Part shown: positions 1 through 10,241 of the stretch, in pieces
How the letters are laid out: every line of letters begins with the position of its first letter
How positions within the stretch are numbered: position 1 is the first letter of the stretch
Assembly (NCBI GenBank): GCA_030674155.1
Contig: CM060318.1
Location: 74,261,090-74,293,589, forward strand
Length of the DNA: 32,500 bases
Reading direction: 5' to 3'
From: Stramonita haemastoma
Taxonomy: Eukaryota; Mollusca; Gastropoda; Neogastropoda; Muricidae
Position numbers and translations under genes: made by a program
Notes under the pieces: model-generated
What the model saw: only the letters and a program-made list of their open reading frames with translations
Told to the model about the DNA's origin: nothing
Database searches by the model: none

Positions 1-131
1 ATGAGGAAGACCCGAAGCGTAGATGACAAAGTGACTGGGACCCAGATTGTTGACATCTGTGGGCACCAAGTCTCCCTTGCACACCCACTGGGCGTCCTTC
101 ACGTCAATGTACGCCTTGCTGTAGTCTGCCC
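1..131 (-). CDS. Exon 32 (partial): start of a more globular C-terminal segment
   Basis: The acceptor TGTGACAG with phase 1 precedes GADYSKAYIDVKDAQWVCKG, then DLVPTDVNNLGPSHFVIYAS and GLPH at the window edge. The mix of aromatic, hydrophobic and turn residues is quite unlike the coiled coil before it and suggests a folded domain. No family is recognised from the 44 visible residues. The exon runs off the window, so its donor or stop cannot be seen. Confidence 0.78.
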
Positions 132-521
132 CTGTCACAACCAAAACTACACCAGTTAGGGCCATAGAGAAGACAAGGAGGATATAGGTATCAAATTGCA
201 ATTGTCAATAAACACTGAATAAACAAATGCGGTCTTAAATAAACTATATAAAAACAAAAAAAGCAAAACCAAACCTCCACAACAGAGAAAGACAGGATGC
301 TACAATTTTAAGACAACCACAGGTAATTCACAACACAAAGCTTTTTTTTGGGGGGGGGGGGGCGGGGAAACACAAGTATATTTTCCTGTACATATGAAAC
401 AACATTTGAAGGGAAAAGAAATGATTTCAATACATTCCAGCAAACAGTGCATGAAATTGAACCATCGACATGACCTGATTTCACCAACGACAACGTGGAT
501 GAAGACATTACAAGCACGCAC

Positions 522-666
522 CTTTCACTAAGTCCACAGGGGATTCCCCATCGCCCTGAGCAGAGGGGTTGTTGAGCATGGCCTCCAGGTCTTGATCTGC
601 TTGAAGAGGGGGGAGGCCATCAGCAGGTTGACCCAGTCCTGCTCCTGGTTACCTGATGGGGAGAAC
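522..666 (-). CDS. Exon 31: Pro/acid-rich linker with one frame break
   Basis: The acceptor TGTGTGCAG fits phase 2 and gives FSPSGNQEQDWVNLLMASPL and FKQ. After a break at about 588-596 the frame reads DLEAMLNNPSAQGDGESPVD and LVKG, ending at donor GTGCGT in phase 1. The 145 bp plus one base fits phases 2 and 1. A nearer AG (CCCATCAG) was rejected because it gives the wrong phase. The segment leaves the coiled coil and looks like a short amphipathic helix plus a flexible linker. Confidence 0.8.
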
Positions 667-1027
667 CTGCACACAACACACAGCCATGACTAATTATGAC
701 TAGGTCAAACACACACGCCATGACATTAAGGTAAAAACAACACAGCCATGACTTATGACAGCTAGCATCCGGTAAAAAACAACACACTGCCATGACTTAG
801 TGACCATCAAGTCAAAAAAGGAGAACCTGCAGACAACACACAGCCATGACTTAATGACAGCAAGCATCCAGTCAAAAACTGAACAGATTTATATCATCTG
901 GAAAATGCTTTGAAGACTTTAAAAAAAAAGTTCTTTAAAAGACAAAGAGAATTTATGACAAAATTATTTTTAACACTTTTTTTTTTTTTTTACAATTCAA
1001 CTGCTGTAACAAACAATGGTGCCTCAC

Positions 1028-1270
1028 CCAGTCAGCTGAGCAGCTGGGGTCTTGGGTGTCCTGTCAGCTGGGCTGGACTTCTCCAGAGAGCTCTGCAGAC
1101 TCTGCTCCTGCTGTTGCCGCCTCAGCTCATTCTTCAGCTCCTCGTCAGCATCCAGCTGTGCCGTCTTCTCCAGCTTGGCCACTTCTGCCTGCTGCCGACG
1201 TTGGCGTCTGGCCTCCAGTTTGGCTGCTAGCGGAGCTCTGGGATTTGGACTGCTCCTGCTGCATGTTGTC
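1028..1270 (-). CDS. Exon 30: end of the coiled coil, with a frame change near its start
   Basis: The acceptor AATTTCAG precedes DNMQQEQSKSQ. The frame changes at about 1228-1240, after which LAAKLEARRQRRQQAEVAKL and EKTAQLDADEELKNELRRQQ follow, then SLEKSSPADRTPKTPAAQLT. The exon ends ACTGG with donor GTGAGG, phase 2. The observed 243 bp needs two extra bases (or one fewer) to fit. The in-frame TGA within GGGTGAGG is inside the donor and is read as intron here, because the next exon joins in phase and clearly codes. Confidence 0.82.
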
Positions 1271-1483
1271 CTGAAATTTGTGGTGAAAAGACGGTCAGAT
1301 TCCTGGTGCCATGTTTGTCAGCACAGTAGGACAGGAGGACATTTGTTTTTAATTTAAAAAAAAAAAAAAAAAAAAACCCAGGAGGACATTTTGTACATGG
1401 AAGAAAAACCAGTAGGACAAGAGTTGTAAATGGGAAGAAAACCAGTAAGACAAGAGAAAAGCTAGTCAGATAGAAGATAAAGT

Positions 1484-1893
<410 letters not shown>

Positions 1894-1902
1894 ATTATTT
1901 TT

Positions 1903-2075
1903 ATTATTCTTGTTTATGAGGATACAGAATAAGCATCATGTGCTTTTTCATCCGGCCCGTGTGTATGCAGTTTTGTAAAATTGTATCTGTTCCACCGGCA
2001 CACGATGGCCTACTCTTACGAAAAGCGGAACAGATTTACGTGTGCGCAAGATGTTCTGCGTGCGTGCACGAGAGA
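1903..2075 (-). mobile_element. SINE fragment (minus orientation)
   Basis: The plus-strand text gcacacgatggcctactctt and gtgtgcgcaagatgttctgc matches the reverse complement of the SINE body seen at 9720-9830, 16590-16660 and 30940-31010. Only the 3' half is present, and the adjoining (GA)n at 2066 interrupts it. Confidence 0.75.
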
Positions 2076-2090
2076 GAGAGAGAGAGGAGA

Positions 2091-2136
<46 letters not shown>
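2066..2136. repeat. (GA)n tract
   Basis: This is a short GA microsatellite directly downstream (sense strand) of the exon 29 donor at 2157, giving a CT-rich start to the intron. Confidence 0.9.
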
Positions 2137-2139
<3 letters not shown>

Positions 2140-2157
2140 AGTGAGGGAAGACACTAC

Positions 2158-2362
2158 CTTGAGCTTGGCGATGTTGTCTTTATGCTCCTTGAGGAGCCGT
2201 TCCTTCTCGTCCTTGCTCATGCTGGCTGCAGCGATTTCTTCTCGTTGGCGGCGGTCTCTCTCCTCCAGCTGTTGTTTTTTCAGTCTCTCCTTCTCCGCCG
2301 CTCTCTCCTTCTGACGCTCCACCTCACGTCTGTGCTCCTCCTCCAGGTCTTTTTCCAGTTGC
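2158..2362 (-). CDS. Exon 29: highly charged coiled-coil exon
   Basis: This 205-bp exon enters in phase 2 (acceptor GGCCTGCAG) and leaves in phase 0 (donor GTAGTG). It encodes QLEKDLEEEHRREVERQKER, then AAEKERLKKQQLEERDRRQR, EEIAAASMSKDEKERLLKEH and KDNIAKLK. It is one of the clearest coiled-coil blocks in the gene, with no breaks. The intron after it begins with a (CT)n tract on the sense strand within about 20 bases. Confidence 0.92.
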
Positions 2363-2395
2363 CTGCAGGCCACACAGACACAGTTAATGCAGGTG

Positions 2396-2494
2396 AGGGT
2401 GTGTGTGTGTTGTGTGTTGTGTGTGTGTGTTTGTGTATGTGTGTGTGTGTGTGTGTGTGTGCATCAGGTGATCAGGTGGGGGGGGGGGGGGGGG
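2396..2494. repeat. (GT)n plus a poly-G run
   Basis: The tract reads (GT)n on the plus strand to about 2462, then GCATCAGGTGATCAGG and a run of G at about 2477-2494. It lies just upstream (sense strand) of the exon 29 acceptor. Confidence 0.9.
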
Positions 2495-2783
2495 AGAGGG
2501 GCAATCATGTTAGCATGTTTGAAAAATTCAGTGCAGTGCTTAATGACTGTTAAGGTTATGATAAGGATTAATGTCATGTGAAGATATGATATCATGATAA
2601 ATGGTAATGTCATCTGAAGATACATTTTCAGGTAGAGATAACTTTAGAATTTTGGAACTGTCTGAGACTGTTTACTTGAAAACGGTACAACACAATATGA
2701 ACACACACAAATATATGTAGCAATAAACAGGCACACATCTTCCACCTACCCTCTCTGTCTCTCCTCTCTCTCTCCTCTCCCTC

Positions 2784-2872
2784 ACACACACACACACACA
2801 CCATCATGCATGCAGCACACATTCCACGTACACACAACACACACACACAACCAACACACACACACACACACA
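2784..2872. repeat. (AC)n microsatellite
   Basis: This is an interrupted AC repeat in the intron between exons 28 and 29. It is followed by a C-rich stretch at about 2971-3001, close to the exon 28 donor. Confidence 0.9.
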
Positions 2873-3025
2873 TCCATCCTCATCAATATACAGTATACCA
2901 CCCAAACTAACAGTCTTACACAAGAAAAACACAAACCAGCTCATAAGCATAGCCTACATGCAACATTATACCCCACCCCCCCTCCCCCCCTTCCCCCCCC
3001 TTTCTCTTCCCACACCCACACTTAC

Positions 3026-3353
3026 AGCATCTGCGCTTTCATTTTCCTCTTTCGCTCCTCTTCTCTCTTCTTCTGTTCGGCCTTGCGTCTCTCCAGTTCT
3101 TCCGCATCTTTTTCATGACCTCCCGGCGATAGCGCTCAGCCTCCTCCTTGGCTTCGCGAGCCTCCAGCTCATACTTCTTCTTCAGCTCCTCCACAGGGGA
3201 GTAGCTGTTCATGGCGTCGGCGATCTCCTTCAGCTGCTTTTCCCGGAGCTCCAGGCGAGCGTTGGTGTCCTCAATCTCCTGCTGAGGCAACACCTCTTCT
3301 CTCGCCTGGGTCTTCAGCTGGGTGGTCAGGTTGTCGAAATCGTTGAGCTGTTT
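3026..3353 (-). CDS. Exon 28: long coiled-coil exon with one frame break
   Basis: The exon has acceptor CCAACAG and donor GTAAGT, entering in phase 0 and leaving in phase 2. It encodes KQLNDFDNLTTQLKTQAREE, then QQEIEDTNARLELREKQLKE, SPVEELKKKYELEAREAKEE and YRREVMKKMRK. After a break at about 3093-3101 it continues LERRKAEQKKREEERKRKMK. The 328 bp plus one gives 329, the length required for phase 2. The tail end is extremely basic and acidic in alternation, typical of a long single helix or coiled coil. Confidence 0.87.
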
Positions 3354-3734
3354 CTGTTGGGAGTGAACAGAAAGATGAATTGTTGTGTAAGTTTTTGTAT
3401 GTTATGTGAAAGGAGAGAGCTGTGCTCAATTCCTGTTACTTTTTTTTTTTCTGGTATGTATAGTTTTTAGTTTGAGTGTGTATGTAAAGGCTGTCAACAG
3501 AGTTTAAAAAAATTCCAAGAAAACGTAACTTGATAATCATTACATTAATTAAAGATGTATATAAGATCAGATAAGCTATTGTTCCCTGGAGTTCTGGTGT
3601 TTTAACTAACAACAGCATATGTAATATTTCAAAGACAATACACAATAGAATACATCCTGAATTTGCCAACACAAACCAGTGTGCATGTGTTTTTTGTGTG
3701 TTTGTGTTTATTTTTTTACATTTTGTCATCCAGT

Positions 3735-3976
3735 CCCATACAGGGACATGAGGGCCCAAAAGGTGGAATGGATTTTAATGTTTGCGCAAGATGTTCAATG
3801 TGCGTTCACATGCCGGACCTGAGTTTATAGTCTCATCCAGGGACTTTTGGTGGAGACGAGTCAGTGCTAATGTTAAATTCCAGAGGAAAAATTCCCGAGA
3901 ACGGGTGCCATGGTGGTTGCTCAAGTTTGGGCCATAAGATCATGAGCTCATGATTCTAATCACTAGGCTGTCCCGC
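3735..3976 (-). mobile_element. tRNA-headed SINE (minus orientation, diverged)
   Basis: The right end reads, in reverse complement, GGGACAGCCTAGTGATTAG, which resembles the A box of a tRNA-type promoter. The body contains tttgcgcaagatgttcaatg and tagtctcatccagggacttt, shared in reverse with the copies at 16420 and 26035. The copy is old and has lost its 3' tail. Confidence 0.75.
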
Positions 3977-4119
3977 CCCCTCACCCCACCCCCCTTACCT
4001 GAATACTTTTTCTCACTTCTATGATACTAATTATACCAATGCTACTAAATACAAATCACCACCCTACCAACCATCACCATCATCACCACACAGTACACTA
4101 ACTTTACTACTAACTGCTA

Positions 4120-4191
4120 CTACTCACTTCCTACTACTACTACTGCTATACTTATACTACTACTATACTACTACTACTACTACTACTACTA

Positions 4192-4223
<32 letters not shown>

Positions 4224-4226
4224 TCT
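4120..4226. repeat. (ACT)n trinucleotide repeat
   Basis: This is an imperfect ACT/CTA repeat in the intron just downstream of exon 27. It reads (AGT)n on the sense strand. Confidence 0.9.
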
Positions 4227-4290
4227 CTACAGCTACAACTACTGCCAACATCAACAAGAAGTGGCCCCCTAGGACTGAGGGATGGCTGAC

Positions 4291-4376
4291 CTGCTGCTGC
4301 CTCTTGAGGTCCTCCTTCTCTGGGTCAGCTCAGCCTGTGACATGGACCCTGCATTGCCAACCAGGTCCAACAGCTC
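4291..4376 (-). CDS. Exon 27: short coiled-coil exon with one frame break
   Basis: The acceptor TGTTGCAG precedes ELLDLVGNAGSMSQAELTQ. After a break at about 4310-4320 the frame continues as KEDLKRQQQ and ends at donor GTCAGC. The 86 bp plus one missing base makes 87, which fits phase 0 at both ends. Without the correction the exon would read RRRTSRGSS and end in the wrong phase for exon 28. Confidence 0.8.
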
Positions 4377-4454
4377 CTGCAACACCAATGCATCAGACAC
4401 TGCATGTAATGATGTCACTTGTAGTGTTCTTAGCCTCTGAGAGAACATGCAGTC

Positions 4455-4534
4455 AGAGACACAGACACACAGACATAGGCACACACACAGACACAGACAA
4501 CACACAACACACAGACACAGGCACACACACACAC

Positions 4535-4592
<58 letters not shown>
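4455..4592. repeat. (AC)n microsatellite
   Basis: This AC repeat with ACAG interruptions becomes pure near 4536-4590. It lies upstream (sense strand) of the exon 27 acceptor. Confidence 0.92.
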
Positions 4593-4593
<1 letters not shown>

Positions 4594-4891
4594 GTTTAAA
4601 TTAATTTTTTTTTTATTCAGCTCTATTAGCTGACGTTTTTCAGTTTATTGTTTACTTTTTCTTGTTAGATTTTTCCCCCCGTCTAAAACCACTAAATGGG
4701 AATAAACGTTTAAACTGAGGATATCACAAACACAGACACACACACACTGTCACAAACTGACTCTAAATACACACTACACAAAATACATAAATGAAAAATG
4801 ACAAATAATAATCAATTATCAAGAAAATTCACTTCCTGTTCTAATAAGAGAAACACACACTGTTCTTGTCTTAATCTTAACTGACGCTAAC

Positions 4892-5222
4892 AAGTTTTCC
4901 ATACTTTCTCCATCAGAGAAAAAACCTTTACAAATAAAATGACTGCCACAGACAAATCATTAACCAGCATAAACACACAAACAGAGACCTGTTTGAAAGC
5001 AGAGAGGAGACATTCCCGCTCATCTTGATGCTGGTTGTCGATGTCCCTATCAAGTTTTCCATACTTCTCCATCACAGAAAAAAAACCTTTACAAACAAAA
5101 TGACTGCCACAGACAAGAAACACACATACAAAGTTTTCCATACTTCTCCATCACAGAAAAAAAAACCTTTACAAACAAAACGACTGCCACAGACAATAAA
5201 CACACACACACACAAACACAGA
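4892..5222. repeat. Three-copy local duplication around the exon 26 donor
   Basis: The phrase aagttttccatactt...tccatca.ag.aaaaaa.cctttacaaa occurs at about 4892, 5052 and 5133, each followed by atgactgccacagacaa or a close variant. Copies one and three adjoin exon 26-like sequence (the relic at 4987 and the real exon at 5224). Confidence 0.88.
4987..5048 (-). pseudogene. Degraded duplicate of the 3' end of exon 26, with donor
   Basis: The minus strand reads DIDNQHQDERECLLSAFKQ followed by GTCTCTG, closely matching DIDNTRQDERERLLSAFEQ and the GTCTGTG donor of exon 26. The flanking intron (GTTTTTTCTCTGATGGAG-like sequence, plus strand 4892-4986) is repeated at about 5052-5130 and 5133-5200, so the copy arose by local tandem duplication. 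I see no acceptor giving phase 0, so it is probably not used as an exon. Confidence 0.75.
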
Positions 5223-5223
5223 C

Positions 5224-5409
5224 CTGTTCGAAAGCAGAGAGGAGGCGTTCCCGCTCATCCTGGCGCGTGTTGTCGATGTCGGCCAGCCTGTGTCTGAGGG
5301 CGGCCTCTCTGGCCTTGGCCAGCTGGTCCTCCAGGTGGATGGCCTCCTTCATGTGACGCTGCCTCAGCACCGTGTAGATCAGGTTCTCTGCCTGATGCCC
5401 GTCTTTGCC
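5224..5409 (-). CDS. Exon 26: coiled-coil module
   Basis: This 186-bp exon is phase 0-0 (acceptor CCTGCAG, donor GTCTGT). It encodes GKDGHQAENLIYTVLRQRHM, then KEAIHLEDQLAKAREAALRH and NTRQDERERLLSAFEQ. A minisatellite starts seven bases upstream of its acceptor. A degraded copy of its 3' end with its donor lies downstream at 4987-5048. The exon itself is intact. Confidence 0.9.
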
Positions 5410-5415
5410 CTGCAG

Positions 5416-5712
5416 GACAGGAAAACCATCAGGTCAAGGGAAACCGTCAAATGGTAGACAGGAAAACCGTCAGAAATGGGTCTAGACAGGAAAACCATCA
5501 GAAGTGGGTCTAGACAGGAAAAACACATTCAAGACAAAATGTGGTCAAGACAGGAAAACCATCAGAAATGTGGTCAAGACAGGAAAACCGTCAGAAATGT
5601 GTCAAGACAGGGAAACCATCAGAAATGGTCAAGACAGGAAAACCGTCAGAGATGGGTCAAGACAGGAAAACCGTCAAAATATGTCAAGACAGGAAAACCT
5701 CAGAAATGGGTC
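5416..5712. repeat. Minisatellite, 27-29 bp unit, about 10 copies
   Basis: Units of the type gacaggaaaaccatcagaaa start at about 5417, 5458, 5486, 5514, 5550, 5579, 5607, 5634, 5662 and 5689. The array begins seven bases from the exon 26 acceptor. The open frames across it are repeats (DRKTIR.., QENRQ..) and not genes. Confidence 0.93.
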
Positions 5713-5850
5713 TTTGGACATGGTGCCCGATGAAACCAACCCCCCACCCCCCACCCTGAACAAAAATTTTTTTTCCCATGAAAAAAATAATAGCAATCCC
5801 CTCCCATGCAAAAACCACCACTAAGAACATGGGAGAGAGAGGGGGGAGAA

Positions 5851-5857
5851 GACAGAG

Positions 5858-5908
<51 letters not shown>

Positions 5909-5923
5909 AGAGAGAGAGGAGAG

Positions 5924-5954
<31 letters not shown>

Positions 5955-5998
5955 CAAAGTCTTTTATTCGAGATAAAGATAGCATATTGCTTTTTTCT

Positions 5999-6080
<82 letters not shown>
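5851..6080. repeat. Two (GA)n tracts
   Basis: GA tracts at about 5851-5955 and 5999-6080 are separated by a 45-bp unique spacer. They read (CT)n on the sense strand. No coding signal is seen from 5720 to 6600. Confidence 0.92.
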
Positions 6081-6082
<2 letters not shown>

Positions 6083-6089
6083 ACAATTC

Positions 6090-6630
6090 TTAATGTCATG
6101 TATCCTCAGAAACTAAGAAACACTTGACAAAATGAAAAAATCTATCATTTTCTTAAGAACAGCATTTGATACTTCTCCTTCCTCCCTCCATAGACAAGGA
6201 AAATATAAAAGCCATGTCACATTGCTGAATGTAGACGTTCTTGGACAATCATCATTATTTCGTAAAGGATGGACAGAGAAGCCCACTCCTTTATTACTGT
6301 TCTATCAACAAAATGAACTGTTTGCAAAGAAAATCACAAATTGAGATCTTTTTCTTTGTTTTGATTCCAATACAGCAGTCAAGCCAAAAGTTCTAATGAG
6401 TATTTCTGGAATCTTAAGCAGATTACCTTTGTATTTTTATTTATGGGAAAGGAAATAAATAATCCACTGATCAATGCTTCAATAACCATTTGTTGAATAC
6501 AATCATGGCCCAGGCCAAAAGCTTTGTCTGCTGTTGATGTGATCAAAGTGCCAAGAAGGCATATGTATATATATATACACAATGTGGGTTTCTTTTTGTT
6601 TTTTGTTTGTTTGTGGATTGGGTTCTTTTA
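6090..6630. other. Intron sequence, nothing recognised
   Basis: AT-rich unique sequence in the large intron between exons 26 and 25. I see no exon with matching splice sites, no repeat family and no RNA gene. Confidence 0.6.
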
Positions 6631-6631
6631 T

Positions 6632-6696
<65 letters not shown>

Positions 6697-6896
6697 TGTG
6701 GGGTGGGTGTGGTGTGGTGGTGTGAGAGTGTGGGTGTGGGTGTGTGTACATGCATGCGGGCATGTGTGTGTGCGTGTATGTATGTGCGTGCACATGCACG
6801 TGTGTATGCATGCATGAGTGTGTGCATGCGCACACACGGGCCATGTGTGCATGCACGTGCTGAGTGCGAGCATGTGTGTGTGTGCGTGTGTGAGCC
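6632..6896. repeat. (GT)n followed by TGCATG/TGTGCG-type alternating sequence
   Basis: About 64 bp of pure GT is followed by GTGTGG variants and then mixed purine-pyrimidine alternation (tgcatgcgggcatgtgtgtg). It is one of only three GT-oriented tracts on the plus strand. The alternating sequence is Z-DNA prone. Confidence 0.92.
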
Positions 6897-6899
6897 ATT

Positions 6900-7735
6900 A
6901 ATGGTATACCACAGACCAGTGGGTGAGCATTTTTTTTACAATGACAAAAAGGTGGGTTTTTAAAAAAAAATCAATGATCACCACAAAGGACACAAACAAG
7001 CAGCAAAACCATTCACAGCAAACACAAGTAACTCACGTGTATATTAACATTTCATGGATGATTACCAAACATGTGATGAACAATATGTAATTTATAATGT
7101 TCGGTTGAGTGAAACTTTCAGTCTAAATCATGCCTATGTCACTGATTTTGTGACAATTTCAAACCGTCTTTGTACAAAATCAACAGAGAACCAGATACAA
7201 TGGACCTTTAGTACCTTTTTATAACCTTTTTAATCAATACCAAAATTTGTTTTAACTGTTTCTTTTTTGTTTTTCCCCCTTTTTAACCTATAAAGGTATG
7301 TATATGCTTCTATATTTTTCCAAAGATAAATTATTAATGCAGTATTCAAGTATATTTGAATTTGAAAAATATGGTCTACAAGCTTTTAAAAGAAAGAGAC
7401 AATCAATAATTCCAAATGACAGCCCATGCACCACAGAGCAGATAACACAGGCATGCAAAGCAATGACAACCTCTTCCCAATGTTTGACTTTGCTGTATAA
7501 TGCGTTCACTGCCCTGCTCCTAGTCATTTCAATATGGCAGTAATATGAAAGACTTACTGCTTCTGATAATACCAATACAAGATTTACTTTTGATATGAGA
7601 ACTATCCTCATCTGTATAGTTATACTGCAGAACTATTAGTTGGAGTTTTGACAATATCAATATATGCCTTATGATTGTTTACTCACTCCATTATATAGTT
7701 AGGGGTGGAAATTAAAGAAAATAATAAAACAGAGG
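6900..7735. other. Intron sequence, nothing recognised
   Basis: AT-rich unique sequence. A small open frame at 7298-7543 lacks coding character, conserved motifs and splice context, so I do not call it. Confidence 0.55.
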
Positions 7736-7779
7736 TACACACACACAGGTACACACACACACAAGGTACACACACACAG

Positions 7780-7831
<52 letters not shown>

Positions 7832-7858
7832 CACACACACACACACAAAACACACACA
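7736..7858. repeat. (AC)n with ACACAGGT units
   Basis: An imperfect AC repeat, starting with several GGTACACACACAC units and followed by pure AC. Confidence 0.92.
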
Positions 7859-8212
7859 TTTTCAATATATTTTCCAATTCTTGTACAAGACACCTATCCT
7901 ATAAATGTTCACAGTAAGTAAGAAACACCATACTACTTTACTGAAAATTTTTGTTTTTCCTTACTCAAAAGATTTTTTTTTTCAATTCTTTTTTTTAAGT
8001 TTCATGTTGTTCTTTTGAATGGCAAGAATTTTAAAACACTCTATTTTCTGACAAGACATCAGTGACCTAACAACACTCTCACAATATAATTTTGTCATCA
8101 CACACAACACAGCATGCGGGATGAACGGGTGAAGCAGTGGTGTTGCATAACTCAGCACACACACACACAACAACAATTCATCGCAACACCAATACCTTTT
8201 CCTGACACCTAC

Positions 8213-8245
8213 CTTGCGCTTAGTGGAAGAACCCCCATCCCCACT
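8213..8245 (-). CDS. Possible 33-bp mini-exon (phase 0-0)
   Basis: Between exons 25 and 26 the sequence TTCTCAG | 33 bases | GTAGGT has an acceptor, a strong donor and an open frame, SGDGGSSTKRK. Its phase 0-0 would insert eleven residues in frame without affecting the neighbours. The peptide is a Ser/Gly linker ending in a basic KRK patch. Against it: the block is very short, and exons 25 and 26 already join cleanly without it. It could be an alternative exon or chance. Confidence 0.35.
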
Positions 8246-8249
8246 CTGA

Positions 8250-8877
8250 GAAGACAACTCTGTAGGTTAACATGGGATCATGGCACTGAAAGACTGCTGG
8301 TTATAGTCATACCTGACTTTAGGCTATTATAGTAGTACTGTGACTGTTTTTAATTCAACCACAACTTCGGCCAATGATATACTCTGTGAGATGATATACA
8401 ACTCTGCCAAGGCAAACACGCGAAAAGTACTTTTCATCAGTCTTGAAGGAAGCTCATCTCATCAGCCATCAACCCCACCACAGAGTACGGTAGGGAAGCT
8501 GGTTATGATGTTATTATCATCGGCCATTGATTTTGCAAACTGGAATTAACAATTATCCAGAATCTTTCATGTTCTAATGTAGAAACTGGTGAGACAGGTG
8601 AGATGTCTCAAACTGATATTAACAATTTTCCATGATCCTTCATGTTATAATGTAGATACTAAATACACAGAAGAGAAACATCACCATGTACCAAGCAACA
8701 TCTGTGACTGACACTACAATTCTTTACATGCCTTTGGCTAAAAAAAGTTGTCTTTCCTAGAATATTCCTTTATAGCAACAAGTTCTCTGAAACACACAAA
8801 ATAGCATCCCCTCCCCTCCCCTCTCCTGACCCCCCTCTGACCAGGCTGGCAGAGGGCAGCAGAGAAAAGCTGCTCAC
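8250..8877. other. Intron between exon 25 and the mini-exon, nothing recognised
   Basis: Unique sequence with two near-copies of the phrase aactg.tattaacaatt.tccagaat (about 8540 and 8612), a minor local duplication. No exon signal is seen. Confidence 0.5.
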
Positions 8878-9033
8878 CTTGACGGAGTCTTTGAGGGTAG
8901 TGCTCTCCACTTGCTTGGCCAGCTGTTCGTTCATCTTGTCCCTCTCCTGCTGCTGGCGAATGGACTCCTCCTCCACCTCCATCTTCTGCTGCTCCGACAG
9001 CTGGGCTGTGCGCTTCTGCCGACGCTCCGCAAT
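8878..9033 (-). CDS. Exon 25: coiled-coil module
   Basis: This 156-bp exon is phase 0-0 (acceptor GTCTCCAG, donor GTGAGC). It encodes IAERRQKRTAQLSEQQKMEV, then EEESIRQQQERDKMNEQLAK and VESTTLKDSVK. There are 52 residues, highly charged, in one frame. The next certain exon is more than 3.4 kb away, the longest intron in the window unless the small candidate exon at 8213-8245 is used. Confidence 0.9.
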
Positions 9034-9209
9034 CTGGAGACAGAGAGAGAGACATGAATCACTGATGTAGTGACATGACTATAAAATTGGAGTGAAGATG
9101 AAGAACCATTAGGTGTTGTTGTTTTACGTTCCCCAGTTTAAACCTCTGGGGGTCACCCAGAATGTGCACTCAAAACTCATTCCACCTGGGAATCACTGTG
9201 AAATTGAAA

Positions 9210-9300
9210 CTGCACACTGAATGAGAAGTTTACGTGTATGACTATTTTCAAGTACCTTGCCATATAGGCAGCCATACTCCGACTTCAGAGAATATTCATT
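9210..9300 (+). repeat. Single arm of the fold-back repeat family
   Basis: The phrase gtgtatgactattttcaagt...gccatactccgacttcagag resembles the left arm of the fold-back element at 19505-19768 and the piece at 17165-17250 (gaaggtagccacattctgac). Confidence 0.5.
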
Positions 9301-9664
9301 ATTATTATTATTACATGGAATTTGTATAGCGCTATCTCTTGTAAGAACAAATCAAAGCGCTTGCATTTGACCTACAGAGCCACAGATCATGCTGCCACCA
9401 GGCGCAAAGATCAACGACGAACAACGATGATCAACTGTTGTTGTCTTGTTGCTGCTGTACACTTTAGAGCGCAAAGCCTGGGCAAGTATTATGGAGGGCA
9501 AGCTGTTACCCATGCAGCAGACCCCCCTTCTCCACGGCACTGGAATGATCCATTGGAAGGGCATTGACCGATACGAATGGTTCCAGTACCGTCGCAGGAG
9601 CCACCAGAACGTTGCCATATACCTACAGCCCCGAGCCGCTCTGGGACTCCAACTCCCCGATTTT
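9300..9664 (+). repeat. Interspersed repeat with GTATAGCGC motif
   Basis: The segment starts ATTATTATTATTATTACATG followed by gaatttgtatagcgctatct and aatcaaagcgctt. A reverse-complement copy of this part lies at 25976-26045. The rest (9370-9664) has overlapping open frames on both strands without recognisable domains and appears to be part of a repeat adjoining the SINE at 9665. Confidence 0.6.
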
Positions 9665-9972
9665 TCCTCAGGGATGGTGTCTAAACACGACACCTGTGTG
9701 CATGCTGGTTTGTTATAATTTTGTCATCCGCTCCTACCGGCACACGATGGCCTACTCTTCCGAAAGGTGGAACGGGGTTTTAACGTGTGCGCAAGATGTT
9801 CTGCGTGCATTCGCACACGGGGCCTCGGTTTCGAGTCTCATCCGAATGACTTTGACATTCAGTTCGATTTTTTCGTCAAACTGGGAAGAAAGGGCGAGGC
9901 TGGGTACGAACCCAGAAACTCACGATTTACATATTGGCAGGCGAACGTCTTAACCATTCTGCCACCGTCCTT
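9665..9972 (-). mobile_element. tRNA-headed SINE (minus orientation)
   Basis: The reverse complement of 9901-9914 is CTGGGTTCGTACCC, a good B box. The body (gcacacgatggcctactctt, gtgtgcgcaagatgttctgc, tcatccgaatgactttgaca) is the reverse complement of the copy at 30776-31060. The piece atggtgtctaaacacgac at the low-coordinate side matches the tail after that copy. Confidence 0.85.
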
Positions 9973-10241
9973 CATTACTTATATTATAGAGCAGATCATA
10001 GGGGATCCTGTGTTTACTAAAGTTTTTTTGTTTTCTTTAGTTTAGTCTGCTGAATATTTCATGCTGCACAGTTAGATTCCAAGCACTGAATAATAAAAAA
10101 AGAACGAAGAAACAAAAAAACCCACCTGCATGTATGAATGCAACACAAACTCTGAACAGACACAACTGAAAATATCAGATCTTTAGTTTCTAAAAAGAAA
10201 AAAACAAATAAAAAAAGAAAGAAAGAAATGCTTCAATTCAC

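Noticed and set aside
1028..1036. TGA after QLTG as the true stop codon of the gene
   Set aside because: It overlaps a strong GTGAGG donor, and exon 31 joins in phase 2 and clearly codes. Kept only as a possible isoform.
5416..5712. Regular repeats with short spacing, as in a CRISPR array
   Set aside because: Units are adjacent, with no unique spacers of constant length, and the DNA is animal. It is a minisatellite.
7298..7543. Plus-strand open frame of 81 codons in the large intron
   Set aside because: AT-rich, no motifs, no neighbouring exons with matching phase, and codon use like non-coding DNA.
9352..9693. Minus-strand open frame of about 113 codons
   Set aside because: It lies within repeat sequence, overlaps open frames on the other strand, has no recognisable domain and is inside the intron between exons 24 and 25.
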